The notes beneath the pieces were generated by a model that saw only the letters and a program-made list of their open reading frames with translations, was not told where the DNA came from and did no database searches. 64,000 nucleotides of DNA from positions 62,001 to 126,000 of the forward strand of contig NZ_JAUASV010000007.1 of the NCBI RefSeq assembly GCF_030345695.1, in the 5' to 3' direction. Source of the DNA: Galbitalea sp. SE-J8 (GTDB taxonomy: Bacteria; Actinomycetota; Actinomycetes; Actinomycetales; Microbacteriaceae). Both the position numbers and the translations under genes were made by a program. Positions 17,924-25,221 of the stretch are shown piece by piece (position 1 is the stretch's first letter; every line of letters starts with the position of its first letter).

Positions 17924-18846
17924 GGGATGCGCGGAGTGTACGGCCGGCGGCGGCGTTCCCGCCCGAGCGCCTCGTCATCGGCGACCGCTCGGAGCATGGC
18001 GCGCACGCACGCGTCCCAGTTGGTCATGATCTGGCGGTAAGTGAAGCGCAGTACGCGATCGCCCTGGGCCGCCATGGCGACATCCTTCTCGTGATCGCGC
18101 TCGAAACGGCTGACCCCGCCGAACGCGCCGTCGTAGTGCTCGGAGTGCTGGATGCCGTCGATCTCGACGTAGGTGTGCGGCCCGATCCGCCCGTCGAACT
18201 CGCCGACACCGGGAAGATACGGATGCGGCACGTACGTGAGTCCGACCGCCTCGCAGCCGAGACGCACGTATGTCTCGCCGTGGGCATCCGTCGCGCCGTT
18301 GACCCTGGAGCGCCACGATCGCGCCCGGCGGGGTCCAGCGGCGAACACCGCGTCGAGCTCCTCGGGCGTTACGAGCCCCTCGTGCAGGGCGGCGTCGCAG
18401 CACGCGATCGCGACGGCCTCGGGCTCGACCCGCAGCACGTGGGCGAGCGCCTCGGCCGGGGTGACGCGCCAGCCTCGCTCGTCGCCGCGCGCATCGTCCC
18501 GCCAGAAGATGCGGCAGCCGTCCGCCGCCTCGAGCCGTGATCGTCGATCGCGCGGACGCCGCAACCGCGCCGCGTTGCGCGGTGCGACGAGCTCCACCCG
18601 CTCGGGGCGGGGCACGATGCATCCGTAGCTCAGCAGGGCGCTCGCACCGGTCAGCCGGGCGCCCACACGGATCGCGCGGGCGGCGTCGTCCGCGATCCCG
18701 GGCTGCGCGTACCAGCCGTGTCGCACGCGGAACAGCAGCTTCATGCGCAGCGCCGCGCTGATGCCGTCGTCGCTGTGCCCCAGTCGCAGCAGGTCGCGGC
18801 GTCGCAGGAACGGGCCGTGCAGCCGGAAGGTGTCGTCGAGATCCAT
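17866..18846 (-). CDS. DUF559 (Vsr-like endonuclease fold) protein with AbiEi-like N-terminus
   Basis: 326 residues. The first half resembles the winged-helix N-terminus of AbiEi-type proteins (FLRRRDLLRLGHSDDGI, RVRHGWYAQPG, then TGASALLSYGCI). The second half has the DUF559 PD-(D/E)XK-like core: EFDGRIGPHTYVEIDGIQH with acidic residues of the active site, then RFERDHEKDVAMAAQGDRVL and RFTYRQIM. Such genes are frequent in Actinobacteria and their substrate is unknown. The C-terminal 18 residues are encoded by IR83 element 8, so the native tail was probably replaced or extended. ATG 18846 chosen; 18855 is an alternative. Confidence 0.8.
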   Translation of the reverse strand: MDLDDTFRLHGPFLRRRDLLRLGHSDDGISAALRMKLLFRVRHGWYAQPGIADDAARAIRVGARLTGASALLSYGCIVPRPERVELVAPRNAARLRRPRDRRSRLEAADGCRIFWRDDARGDERGWRVTPAEALAHVLRVEPEAVAIACCDAALHEGLVTPEELDAVFAAGPRRARSWRSRVNGATDAHGETYVRLGCEAVGLTYVPHPYLPGVGEFDGRIGPHTYVEIDGIQHSEHYDGAFGGVSRFERDHEKDVAMAAQGDRVLRFTYRQIMTNWDACVRAMLRAVADDEALGRERRRRPYTPRIPRKRRSIPFGRPGSTRSRS

Positions 18847-19049
18847 GCCGCGCATCGTGCGCGATGCGACGCCGCCGGGCCCGGTCGAGTGCGCGATCCG
18901 TGGACGGTGCGGGGGTGTGGACAACGCCGGGCGCGGGGGCGCGCGGGGCGAGCGGGCGCGCGGGCGCGCGCGGGGCGGGCGCGGCGGATGCGCGGCGGAC
19001 TCGGGCGCGAGCAAGCGGGTGCGCGCGGGGCGGGTGCGCGCGGGAGACC

Positions 19050-19132
19050 CCGAAAACTAAGGAGGATCGGGCGCGAACGGCCTGCAACCGGGCGTCCCGG
19101 GCGAAAACGGCTCCGGACTCCTTCGTTTTCGG
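19050..19132. repeat. IR83 element 9 (CTAAGGAG left-arm variant)
   Basis: 83 bp; left arm with T at position 9, right arm canonical. Flanked on the left by GCGCGGGGCG-type repeats and on the right by two copies of CGGAGAACCGG starting in the arm. Nothing else is seen in 18847-19201. Confidence 0.95.
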
Positions 19133-19201
19133 AGAACCGGCTCCGGCGCGCCGGAGAACCGGCGCGCTCACCCCGGCGCCGCCCCGACCCCGCGCCCGGC
19201 G

Positions 19202-20323
19202 TCAGCCCTCGAGCGCCGTCGCGATCGACGTCGTCGCGATGAACAGGTCTCCCTCGCCGGCGACGTCGATGCTCGGCTCGCCGTCGACGAAGAGCGCGTC
19301 CCCGGGCGCGAGCGGATGCCCCGCGGCCGTGAATCGCCCGGCCGTGCACAACGCGATCGCCGGCCCGGCGAGATCGATCGCCGCATCCGTCACGGTGTGC
19401 AGCAGCTCGAAGTCCGGCACATCGGGCCGGAACGCCTCGACGCCGAATCCCGCGTCGAGGGGCGCAAGGTACGGCACGGGCAGCGAGCGGAAGTCAAGCA
19501 CTCGCTCGAGCTCGGGCACGTCGACGTGCTTGGGCGTGAGTCCGCCGCGAAGCACGTTGTCGCTCGCCGCCATGAGCTCGACGCCGAGCCCGTCGAGATA
19601 GGCGTGGATGTTGCCGGCCGGCAGGTAGAGCACCTCGCCGCGCTGCAGAGTCACCCGGTTGAGCAGGAGCGCGATGACGACGCCGGGGTCGCCCGGGTAC
19701 GCGTCCGCGAGGGCGGGGACGAGGCCCAGGTCGTCCGAAAACGAAGGAGAAACGCGCTCTCGCGCCGCATCCGTGATCCTCTCGACGAGCTCGTCGACGC
19801 CATCACCGCGCGAGATGAGCCAGGAAAATGCCGGTCGGAGGCTGTTCTCGTCGACCAAGCGTTCCGCGAGCGGCTCCGCGGCGGCACCCAGCCGCGCGAG
19901 GATCTCCTTCGTTTTCGGTATCGACCGGAACCCGCACAGCGCGTCGAACGTCGGCGACAGCGCGTAGATCAGCTCCGGTTTGTGGAACGCGTCCCGGTAG
20001 TTGCGATTCGGCGCGTCGAGCGGGATGCCGAGCGCGTTCTCCCGCTCGAACCCCTCCGCCGCCTGCGCCATCGTCGGATGCGCCTGCAGCGACAGCGGTC
20101 CGCCCGCCGCGAGCAGCTTGAGCAGGAACGGCAGTCGCCCGCCCTCGAGCAGGTCGAGCAGGGTCCGGTCGCTGCCGACGACGCGCGCGGGCGATCCGGG
20201 ATGCGCGCCGAGCCACAGCTCGGCCTCCGGTCGGCCCGACGGCTCGCGGCCGACAAGCGCCGGGATCGCCGTCACCGACCCCCAGGCGTAGTCGCGCGGG
20301 ACGTTCTCGATGGGGATGAGCAC
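19202..20323 (-). CDS. manA: Mannose-6-phosphate isomerase, class I
   Basis: 373 residues, close to family length. It interconverts mannose-6-phosphate and fructose-6-phosphate, feeding GDP-mannose synthesis with the phosphomannomutase-type gene at 50416. Zinc-site motifs are present: LSLQAHPTMAQA (Q and H), HKPELIYAL, and the late YLPAGNIHAYLDGLG and ASDNVLRGGLTPKH. Two IR83 arms lie in frame: one encodes PKTKE at residues 136-140 after ALCGFRSI, the other SPSFS at 192-196 before DDLGLVP. Starts at GTG, leaderless 6 bases after TAGCGT. Function should be intact because both catalytic regions are unchanged. Confidence 0.93.
   Translation of the reverse strand: MLIPIENVPRDYAWGSVTAIPALVGREPSGRPEAELWLGAHPGSPARVVGSDRTLLDLLEGGRLPFLLKLLAAGGPLSLQAHPTMAQAAEGFERENALGIPLDAPNRNYRDAFHKPELIYALSPTFDALCGFRSIPKTKEILARLGAAAEPLAERLVDENSLRPAFSWLISRGDGVDELVERITDAARERVSPSFSDDLGLVPALADAYPGDPGVVIALLLNRVTLQRGEVLYLPAGNIHAYLDGLGVELMAASDNVLRGGLTPKHVDVPELERVLDFRSLPVPYLAPLDAGFGVEAFRPDVPDFELLHTVTDAAIDLAGPAIALCTAGRFTAAGHPLAPGDALFVDGEPSIDVAGEGDLFIATTSIATALEG
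19735..19918. repeat. IR83 element 10 inside manA, expanded to 184 bp
   Basis: Perfect arms at 19735-19749 and 19904-19918, but 154 bp apart instead of 53. Both arms are translated in the manA frame (as SPSFS and PKTKE). It is the only long copy in the window. Confidence 0.9.
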
Positions 20324-20634
20324 GCCCCCACGCTAGTCGGCACGACAAGCCCGCGGCCCCCGACTCCCGGGCGGATTGTCGGTTGCAGGCAACCCGCTCG
20401 CCGCGCGGCACCCGCGCTTCCTAGGCTGGAGACGAGAACGGATGCCGGCCCCGGCTCGGCGCGACGCTCACGGATGCTGCACCACGGCATCCGTGTCCGG
20501 CACCGCGACCGCCGGGTGCCCGGCGACGGCCGCCCGCCGCCGGGTGTCCTTCGTCGGGCGCCAGGTCGCCGACGCAGCGCATCCGCACCAGAGAGCACCC
20601 GCCAGACCGCACCCACAGAGAGCAACGGAGCCCC
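20324..20634. other. Intergenic region between divergent manA and acyl-CoA dehydrogenase genes
   Basis: 311 bp with no gene. It holds the manA -10 box and, on the plus strand, a TAGGCT at 20422-20427 that could be the dehydrogenase promoter with a leader of about 200 bases. A small GGTTGC/GCAACC inverted repeat lies at 20381-20394. Confidence 0.5.
20330..20335 (-). promoter_or_regulatory. -10 box for leaderless manA
   Basis: TAGCGT on the minus strand, 6 bases before the GTG at 20323. Confidence 0.6.
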
Positions 20635-21897
20635 ATGACCATCGCCGACTCGCAGACGAACCGCGCGACCGCAGACGCCACCGACGCCGGCGCCGCTGAC
20701 GCGATCACCACCGGCCCGGCGTTCGAGCCGCTCGCGGCCGACTTCTACGGATTCGAGAACGCACTGAGCGCCGAGGAGAGGGACTTCATCGTTCGGCTGC
20801 GCGCGTTCCTCGACGCCGAGGTGCGCCCGATCGTCGACGAGCACTGGGAGCGGGGGCAGTGGTTCCCCCGCAGCGTCGTCACCGGCCTCGCCGAGCTCGG
20901 CGTCTTCGGGCAGCCCTGGGAGGAGACGCGGCGATTCCGCAACTCGGCGGTGTTCCGCGGCTGGGTCGCGCTCGAGCTGGGACGCGTGGACGCATCCGTC
21001 GCGACGCTCGTCGGCATGCAGAACGGGCTCGTGATGGGCGCGATCGCCGTCGGCGGCTCGCCGGAGCAGCGCGCCGAATGGCTGCCGCGGTTCGCGAGCG
21101 GTGAACTGCTCGGCGCTTTCGCGCTCACCGAGCCGTTCAGCGGATCGGACAGCGCGCAGGGCCTGCGCACGACGGCCGAACGCGACGGCGACATCTGGAC
21201 GATCAACGGGGCGAAGCGCTGGATCGGCTCCGGCTCGATCTCGGATGCCACGATCGTCTGGGCGAAGGACGTCGCCGACGGCCAGGTCAAGGGCTTCATC
21301 GTGCCGACCTCGACGCCCGGGTACGCCGCGAAGCGGATCGAGCGCAAGGGCGCTCTGCGCATCGTGCAGAACGCCGACATCACGTTCACCGACATGAGAG
21401 TGCCGGAGGCGAACCGATTGCAGAACGCGAACTCGTTCCGCGAGACGGCCGCCGTGCTGCGGCTGACCCGCGCGGAGGTCGCCTGGGCCGCGATCGGAAA
21501 CTCCGTGGGCGCCTACGAGGCCGCGGTGGCATACGCGAAGGAGCGCGTGCAGTTCGGCAAGCCGATCGCGCACCACCAGCTCATCCAGGAGCTGCTCGCG
21601 AAGAGCCTCGGCAACATCACGGCCTCGATCGGGCTCACGACGCGCGTCAGCCAGATGCTCGACGAGGGCGTGCAGCGCGACGAGCACTCGGCGCTCGCGA
21701 AGGAGTTCGCGACGTCCCGGATGCGCGAGACCGTCGCGTGGTGCCGGGAGGCGATGGGCGGCAACGGCATCGTGCTCGACTACGGCGCGATGCGCGCGTT
21801 CGCGGATGCCGAGGCGCTCTACTCCTACGAGGGCACCCGCGAGATGAACACCCTCATCGTCGGACGGGCGATCACGGGCAAGAGCGCGTTCGTCTGA
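20635..21897 (+). CDS. Acyl-CoA dehydrogenase, glutaryl-CoA dehydrogenase-like
   Basis: 420-residue FAD flavoenzyme that oxidises acyl-CoA at alpha-beta carbons. The FAD/substrate motif is LGAFALTEPFSGSDSAQGLR and the second is IGSGSISDATIVWAKD. The C-terminal helical domain ends QMLDEGVQRDEHSALAKE (helix), EAMGGNGI and SYEGTREMNTLIVGR, with the likely catalytic base E399. The EGTREMN form and N-terminal extension of about 35 residues point to the glutaryl-CoA dehydrogenase branch, but the substrate cannot be fixed from sequence. The ATG at 20635 follows a weak GGAG. It stands alone, with no electron-transfer flavoprotein genes nearby. Confidence 0.88.
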   Translation: MTIADSQTNRATADATDAGAADAITTGPAFEPLAADFYGFENALSAEERDFIVRLRAFLDAEVRPIVDEHWERGQWFPRSVVTGLAELGVFGQPWEETRRFRNSAVFRGWVALELGRVDASVATLVGMQNGLVMGAIAVGGSPEQRAEWLPRFASGELLGAFALTEPFSGSDSAQGLRTTAERDGDIWTINGAKRWIGSGSISDATIVWAKDVADGQVKGFIVPTSTPGYAAKRIERKGALRIVQNADITFTDMRVPEANRLQNANSFRETAAVLRLTRAEVAWAAIGNSVGAYEAAVAYAKERVQFGKPIAHHQLIQELLAKSLGNITASIGLTTRVSQMLDEGVQRDEHSALAKEFATSRMRETVAWCREAMGGNGIVLDYGAMRAFADAEALYSYEGTREMNTLIVGRAITGKSAFV

Positions 21898-21970
21898 GTC
21901 GGCGCGGCGGCCGGGCGGCGCGGCGACCGGGCGGCGCGGCATTCCCGGGTCGGCGGCTGGCCCGTTGGCA

Positions 21971-22053
21971 CCGAAAACGAAGGAGTCCGCGGCGGTTTTC
22001 GCCCGGAACGCGGGCCACAGGACGTTTCGGGCCCGGAACTCCTTCGTTTTCGG
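21971..22053. repeat. IR83 element 11
   Basis: 83 bp with perfect arms; single copy between two co-directional plus-strand genes, 69 bp before the -10 box of the next gene. Confidence 0.95.
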
Positions 22054-22121
22054 TAGCAGCTGGGGCGCAACCGCGGCGCCCGGCGCATCCGCACCCGGAC
22101 GAGACCGGCGCCGCGGTCGTC

Positions 22122-22127
22122 TAGCCT
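22122..22127 (+). promoter_or_regulatory. -10 box for leaderless gene at 22135
   Basis: TAGCCT, 7 bases before the ATG at 22135. Confidence 0.6.
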
Positions 22128-22134
22128 GAGAGCC

Positions 22135-23469
22135 ATGTCGTCCTGGGCCGAACCGCGGGTACGGGCGGCCCTCGCCCGGCCATCCCTCGACCTCGCCCAC
22201 GTCGTGTTCGCATCACTCGCGTTCTTCGTGGCGTTCGGCGCGAACGGCATCAAGAACGCGTTCGGCTGGTGGACCTGGGGCGCCCTCGTGCTCATCGTCT
22301 TCGGCGTGTCGCTCGGCTGGCTGATCCGCTCGGGCGCGATCCGCCGGGTCGCCGATCTGCCCCGGCCGCTCGCGGCGTTCTGGCTGCTCACTGCGCTGAG
22401 CCTGATCTGGTCGCAGTGGCGGCCGGAGACGCTGCTCGGCGTCACGATCACGACGATCACCCTCATCTCGTCGTGGGCGATCGGCGCGCTCATGAGCATC
22501 GAGGAGATCATCGTCGCGCTCAGCCGGGCGGTGCGCGCCGTCGTCGCGCTCTCGTTCGCGTTCGAGCTGTGGGTGTCGATCGTCGTCCGGCATCCGGTGC
22601 TGCCGGTGTGGCTCTCCGGCGATCCCGAGACGGCCGACCTGCAGACGCTGTGGTCGCGTGACCTGCTGTTCGTGTCGGGCAAGATCCAGGGCATCGTCGG
22701 CAACTCGGCGATCCTCGCCCAGATCGCCGGCGTCGCCCTCGTCGCCCTCGTCGTGCAGTACCTCATCGGACGCATCGGCCGCCTCGCGGCGATCATCTGG
22801 CTCGCGCTCATCGTGCTGACCCTGGTGCTCACGGCATCCGCGACGATGACCGTCGCGATCGCGATCACCGCGGTCGTCGCGATCGCCGTGCTGGTGCGCC
22901 GACGGATCGTGCGGTTCGGCGCACGCGCCGGGTACGGCCTCGTCGTGCTCGCCGTCGTCATCGTGGCCGTCGTGCTCGCGACCACCCGCACGGATGCGAT
23001 CATCCACCTGCTCGGCAAGCAGGACGACCTGACCGGCCGCACGAGCATCTGGGCGAACACCATCGGCCTCGCGGTCGAGCATCCGTGGTTCGGCTGGGGC
23101 TGGCTCGGCTACTGGCCGCCGTGGCTCGCCCCGCTCAACACCCTCAACATCCGCTACGGGGTGCCGCAGCTGCACGCGCACGACGCGTGGGTCGACCTGT
23201 TCCTGCAGCTCGGCATGCTCGGCGTCGTCGTGTTCGCAGCGCTCGTGCTCTGGGCGCTGTGGGGCTCGTACCGGGCCGCCACGGCATCCGCTCGCGGGGA
23301 ACTGCCGCCGATCGACGACGCGATGCTGCTGCCCGTGCTCCTCATCGTGCTGCTCGTCGTGCAGACCGTGACGGAGAGCGGCATCCTCGTGCAGGAGGGG
23401 CTGTTCCTGTTCGGCACGATGTGCGTCGTGCTGTCGCGTGCGGCGCCGAGGCGAGAGCCGGCGGCGTGA
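22135..23469 (+). CDS. O-antigen ligase-like (Wzy/WaaL-type) membrane protein
   Basis: 444 residues with about 11 predicted membrane helices from residue 25 to 440. The large periplasmic-side loop (about 290-345) is typical of the Wzy_C/O-antigen ligase family: DDLTGRTSIWANTIGLAVEHPW, broken here for length, then FGWGWLGYWPPW and LHAHDAWVDLFLQLGMLG. The R(T/S)xxW and H-x-H residues fit the family active site. It probably polymerises or ligates a surface polysaccharide. The last 4 bases overlap the second ligase-like gene. The start is leaderless. Confidence 0.85.
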   Translation: MSSWAEPRVRAALARPSLDLAHVVFASLAFFVAFGANGIKNAFGWWTWGALVLIVFGVSLGWLIRSGAIRRVADLPRPLAAFWLLTALSLIWSQWRPETLLGVTITTITLISSWAIGALMSIEEIIVALSRAVRAVVALSFAFELWVSIVVRHPVLPVWLSGDPETADLQTLWSRDLLFVSGKIQGIVGNSAILAQIAGVALVALVVQYLIGRIGRLAAIIWLALIVLTLVLTASATMTVAIAITAVVAIAVLVRRRIVRFGARAGYGLVVLAVVIVAVVLATTRTDAIIHLLGKQDDLTGRTSIWANTIGLAVEHPWFGWGWLGYWPPWLAPLNTLNIRYGVPQLHAHDAWVDLFLQLGMLGVVVFAALVLWALWGSYRAATASARGELPPIDDAMLLPVLLIVLLVVQTVTESGILVQEGLFLFGTMCVVLSRAAPRREPAA

Positions 23470-24767
23470 CCCTCGCACGGCGGGTGCTCGACGGGCTCGG
23501 CAGCGCCCCGATCGTGCGCGCCCTCACCCTCACGGTGTTCGGGATCGGCGCGCTCGCGTTCCCCATCCACGAGCTGTTCGGCTGGCCGGCGCTCATCGCC
23601 GCGCTCGCGACGCTCGTGGTGCTGTGCGCGGGATCGCTCGCCGGCCGGCAGCGCGCGCTCGACTGGGACGGCATCCTGCCGATCTCGCTGCTCGCGTTCC
23701 TGGGCTGGTGCACGGCATCCGTGCTGTGGAGCGGATACCAGTGGGCGACCCTGTCGAGCTCGCTGTACCAGCTCGCGTTCGCCGCGCTCGGCATCTACGT
23801 GGCGCTCATGCGCGACATGATCCAGATCGTGCGCGCGCTCGGTGACGTGCTGCGCTGGGTGCTGAGCGCATCGCTCGTGCTCGAGGTGGTCGTCGGCATC
23901 CTGCTCGACACGCGCCTGCGACTGCTCAACGTGCGAGGGGTGCTCGAGGACGGCGGGCCGATCCAGGGCCTCGCCGGCGACTCAGCGCACCTCGGCATCC
24001 TCGCGCTGCTCGCGGCCGTGACGTTCGGCGTCGAGCTGCTCACCCGATCCGTGCCGCTGCCGCTCTCGGTCGCATCGCTCGCCGGGAGCATCGTCGTCAT
24101 CCTGCTCACCCAGTCCACGGTCGTGCTCGCCGCCGGACTCGTCGTGGTCGTCGCCGCTCTCGTGCTCACGGGTGTGCGTCACGCCCCGGATGCCGCCAAG
24201 CTGCCGATCACGTGGACCGTCATCGTGCTGGCGATCCTCGGGTCGGGCATCGCCGTTCTGCTCCGCGCGCGGCTGCTCGACCTCTTCGCCGGCAGCGGAC
24301 AGGTGGCCAACCGGCGGTGGCTCTGGGAGCAGGTCATCGCGCTCACGACCGCGGACCACGCCGTCGTGGGCTGGGGCTGGATGGGGCACTGGCGCACCGG
24401 CCTGTTCCCGTTCTCGCTGTTCTACCAGGTGCGCGGCAACGACTTCGCGTCGGCGTTCAACACGCTGCTCGACGTGTTCTTCCAGGTCGGCCTGGTGGGG
24501 CTCGTCGCGTTCGTCGGACTGCTCGGGCTCGTGCTCGCGCGCTCGTGGGTGCTCGCCGTGCGCCAGCGCAGCGTCGTGTACCTGTGGCCCGCGCTCACGG
24601 TGGTCGCCCTCATCGCGACGTCGATCACGGAGAGCGCGGTGCTCGTCGAGTTCAGCTGGCTCATGCTCGTCGTGTGCGTGGTGACGAGCGCGGACAAGCT
24701 CTCCTGGCGCCGCGCCTTCGAGCGCCTGCGCCCCCGCACGACCGGGCCGGAGCTCCCGCGGGCGTAG
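23466..24767 (+). CDS. Second O-antigen ligase-like membrane protein
   Basis: 433 residues, about 11 membrane helices, clearly paralogous to the preceding gene. The family loop is SGQVANRRWLWEQVIALT then VVGWGWMGHWRTG, and NDFASAFNTLLDVFFQVGLVG replaces the HAHDAW segment, so the histidines of the first copy are absent. A tandem pair of such genes coupled by GTGA is common in Microbacteriaceae surface-glycan loci. Loss of the HxH residues suggests different acceptor specificity or an accessory role; that is inference. Starts at GTG 23466. Confidence 0.83.
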   Translation: MTLARRVLDGLGSAPIVRALTLTVFGIGALAFPIHELFGWPALIAALATLVVLCAGSLAGRQRALDWDGILPISLLAFLGWCTASVLWSGYQWATLSSSLYQLAFAALGIYVALMRDMIQIVRALGDVLRWVLSASLVLEVVVGILLDTRLRLLNVRGVLEDGGPIQGLAGDSAHLGILALLAAVTFGVELLTRSVPLPLSVASLAGSIVVILLTQSTVVLAAGLVVVVAALVLTGVRHAPDAAKLPITWTVIVLAILGSGIAVLLRARLLDLFAGSGQVANRRWLWEQVIALTTADHAVVGWGWMGHWRTGLFPFSLFYQVRGNDFASAFNTLLDVFFQVGLVGLVAFVGLLGLVLARSWVLAVRQRSVVYLWPALTVVALIATSITESAVLVEFSWLMLVVCVVTSADKLSWRRAFERLRPRTTGPELPRA

Positions 24768-24856
24768 CTCGGGGCGCTGCGCGGGCGTTCGGCGCGGGCG
24801 CTGCGCGGGGCGTTCGGCGCGGGCGACGCGGCGGCGCAGGCGGCGCGGGAGTTTCC

Positions 24857-24939
24857 CCGAAAACGAAGGAGAACGACGGCGGATGGGGCCAGAACGCCGG
24901 GTTCGCGGGCGTTTCGAGCGCAGGCTCCTTCGTTTTCGG
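24857..24939. repeat. IR83 element 12
   Basis: 83 bp with perfect arms; preceded by GCGCTGCGCGGG-type repeats (24774-24840). Centre carries CGGATG at positions 9-14, as in elements 2, 22 and 23. Confidence 0.95.
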
Positions 24940-24978
24940 AGTCACTCCGACCGGAGTCCCGCGACCGACCGCCGTGGC

Positions 24979-25061
24979 CCGAAAACGAAGGCGAACGCGA
25001 AGGATGCGGGTAGAGCAACCCCGTTCCGGCGCGAAACCCCGCGGGACTCCTTCATTTTCGG
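24979..25061. repeat. IR83 element 13 (both arms mutated)
   Basis: 83 bp; left arm ends AAGGCG and right arm reads CTCCTTCATTTTCGG. The changes do not compensate each other, so this looks like a decaying copy. 122 bp after element 12. Confidence 0.92.
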
Positions 25062-25079
25062 GCAGAGTCGCGCCACACG

Positions 25080-25221
25080 TCGTACGCCGCCGCCCCGCGC
25101 CCGCGCAACCGCGCCCCGCACCGCGCCAGCGCCAGCGCCGCCCCGCGCCCGCGCCCCGCACCGCGCCCGCGCGCCGCGCCGCGCCAGCGCCAGCGCCAGC
25201 GCCAGCGCCAGCGCAGCGCCG
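25080..25221. repeat. GC-rich tandem repeats (CGCCAG and CGCCCC units)
   Basis: Period-6 to period-12 repeats that run from just after element 13 to the stop codon at 25222. With elements 12 and 13 they fill the 24768-25221 gap. Confidence 0.8.
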
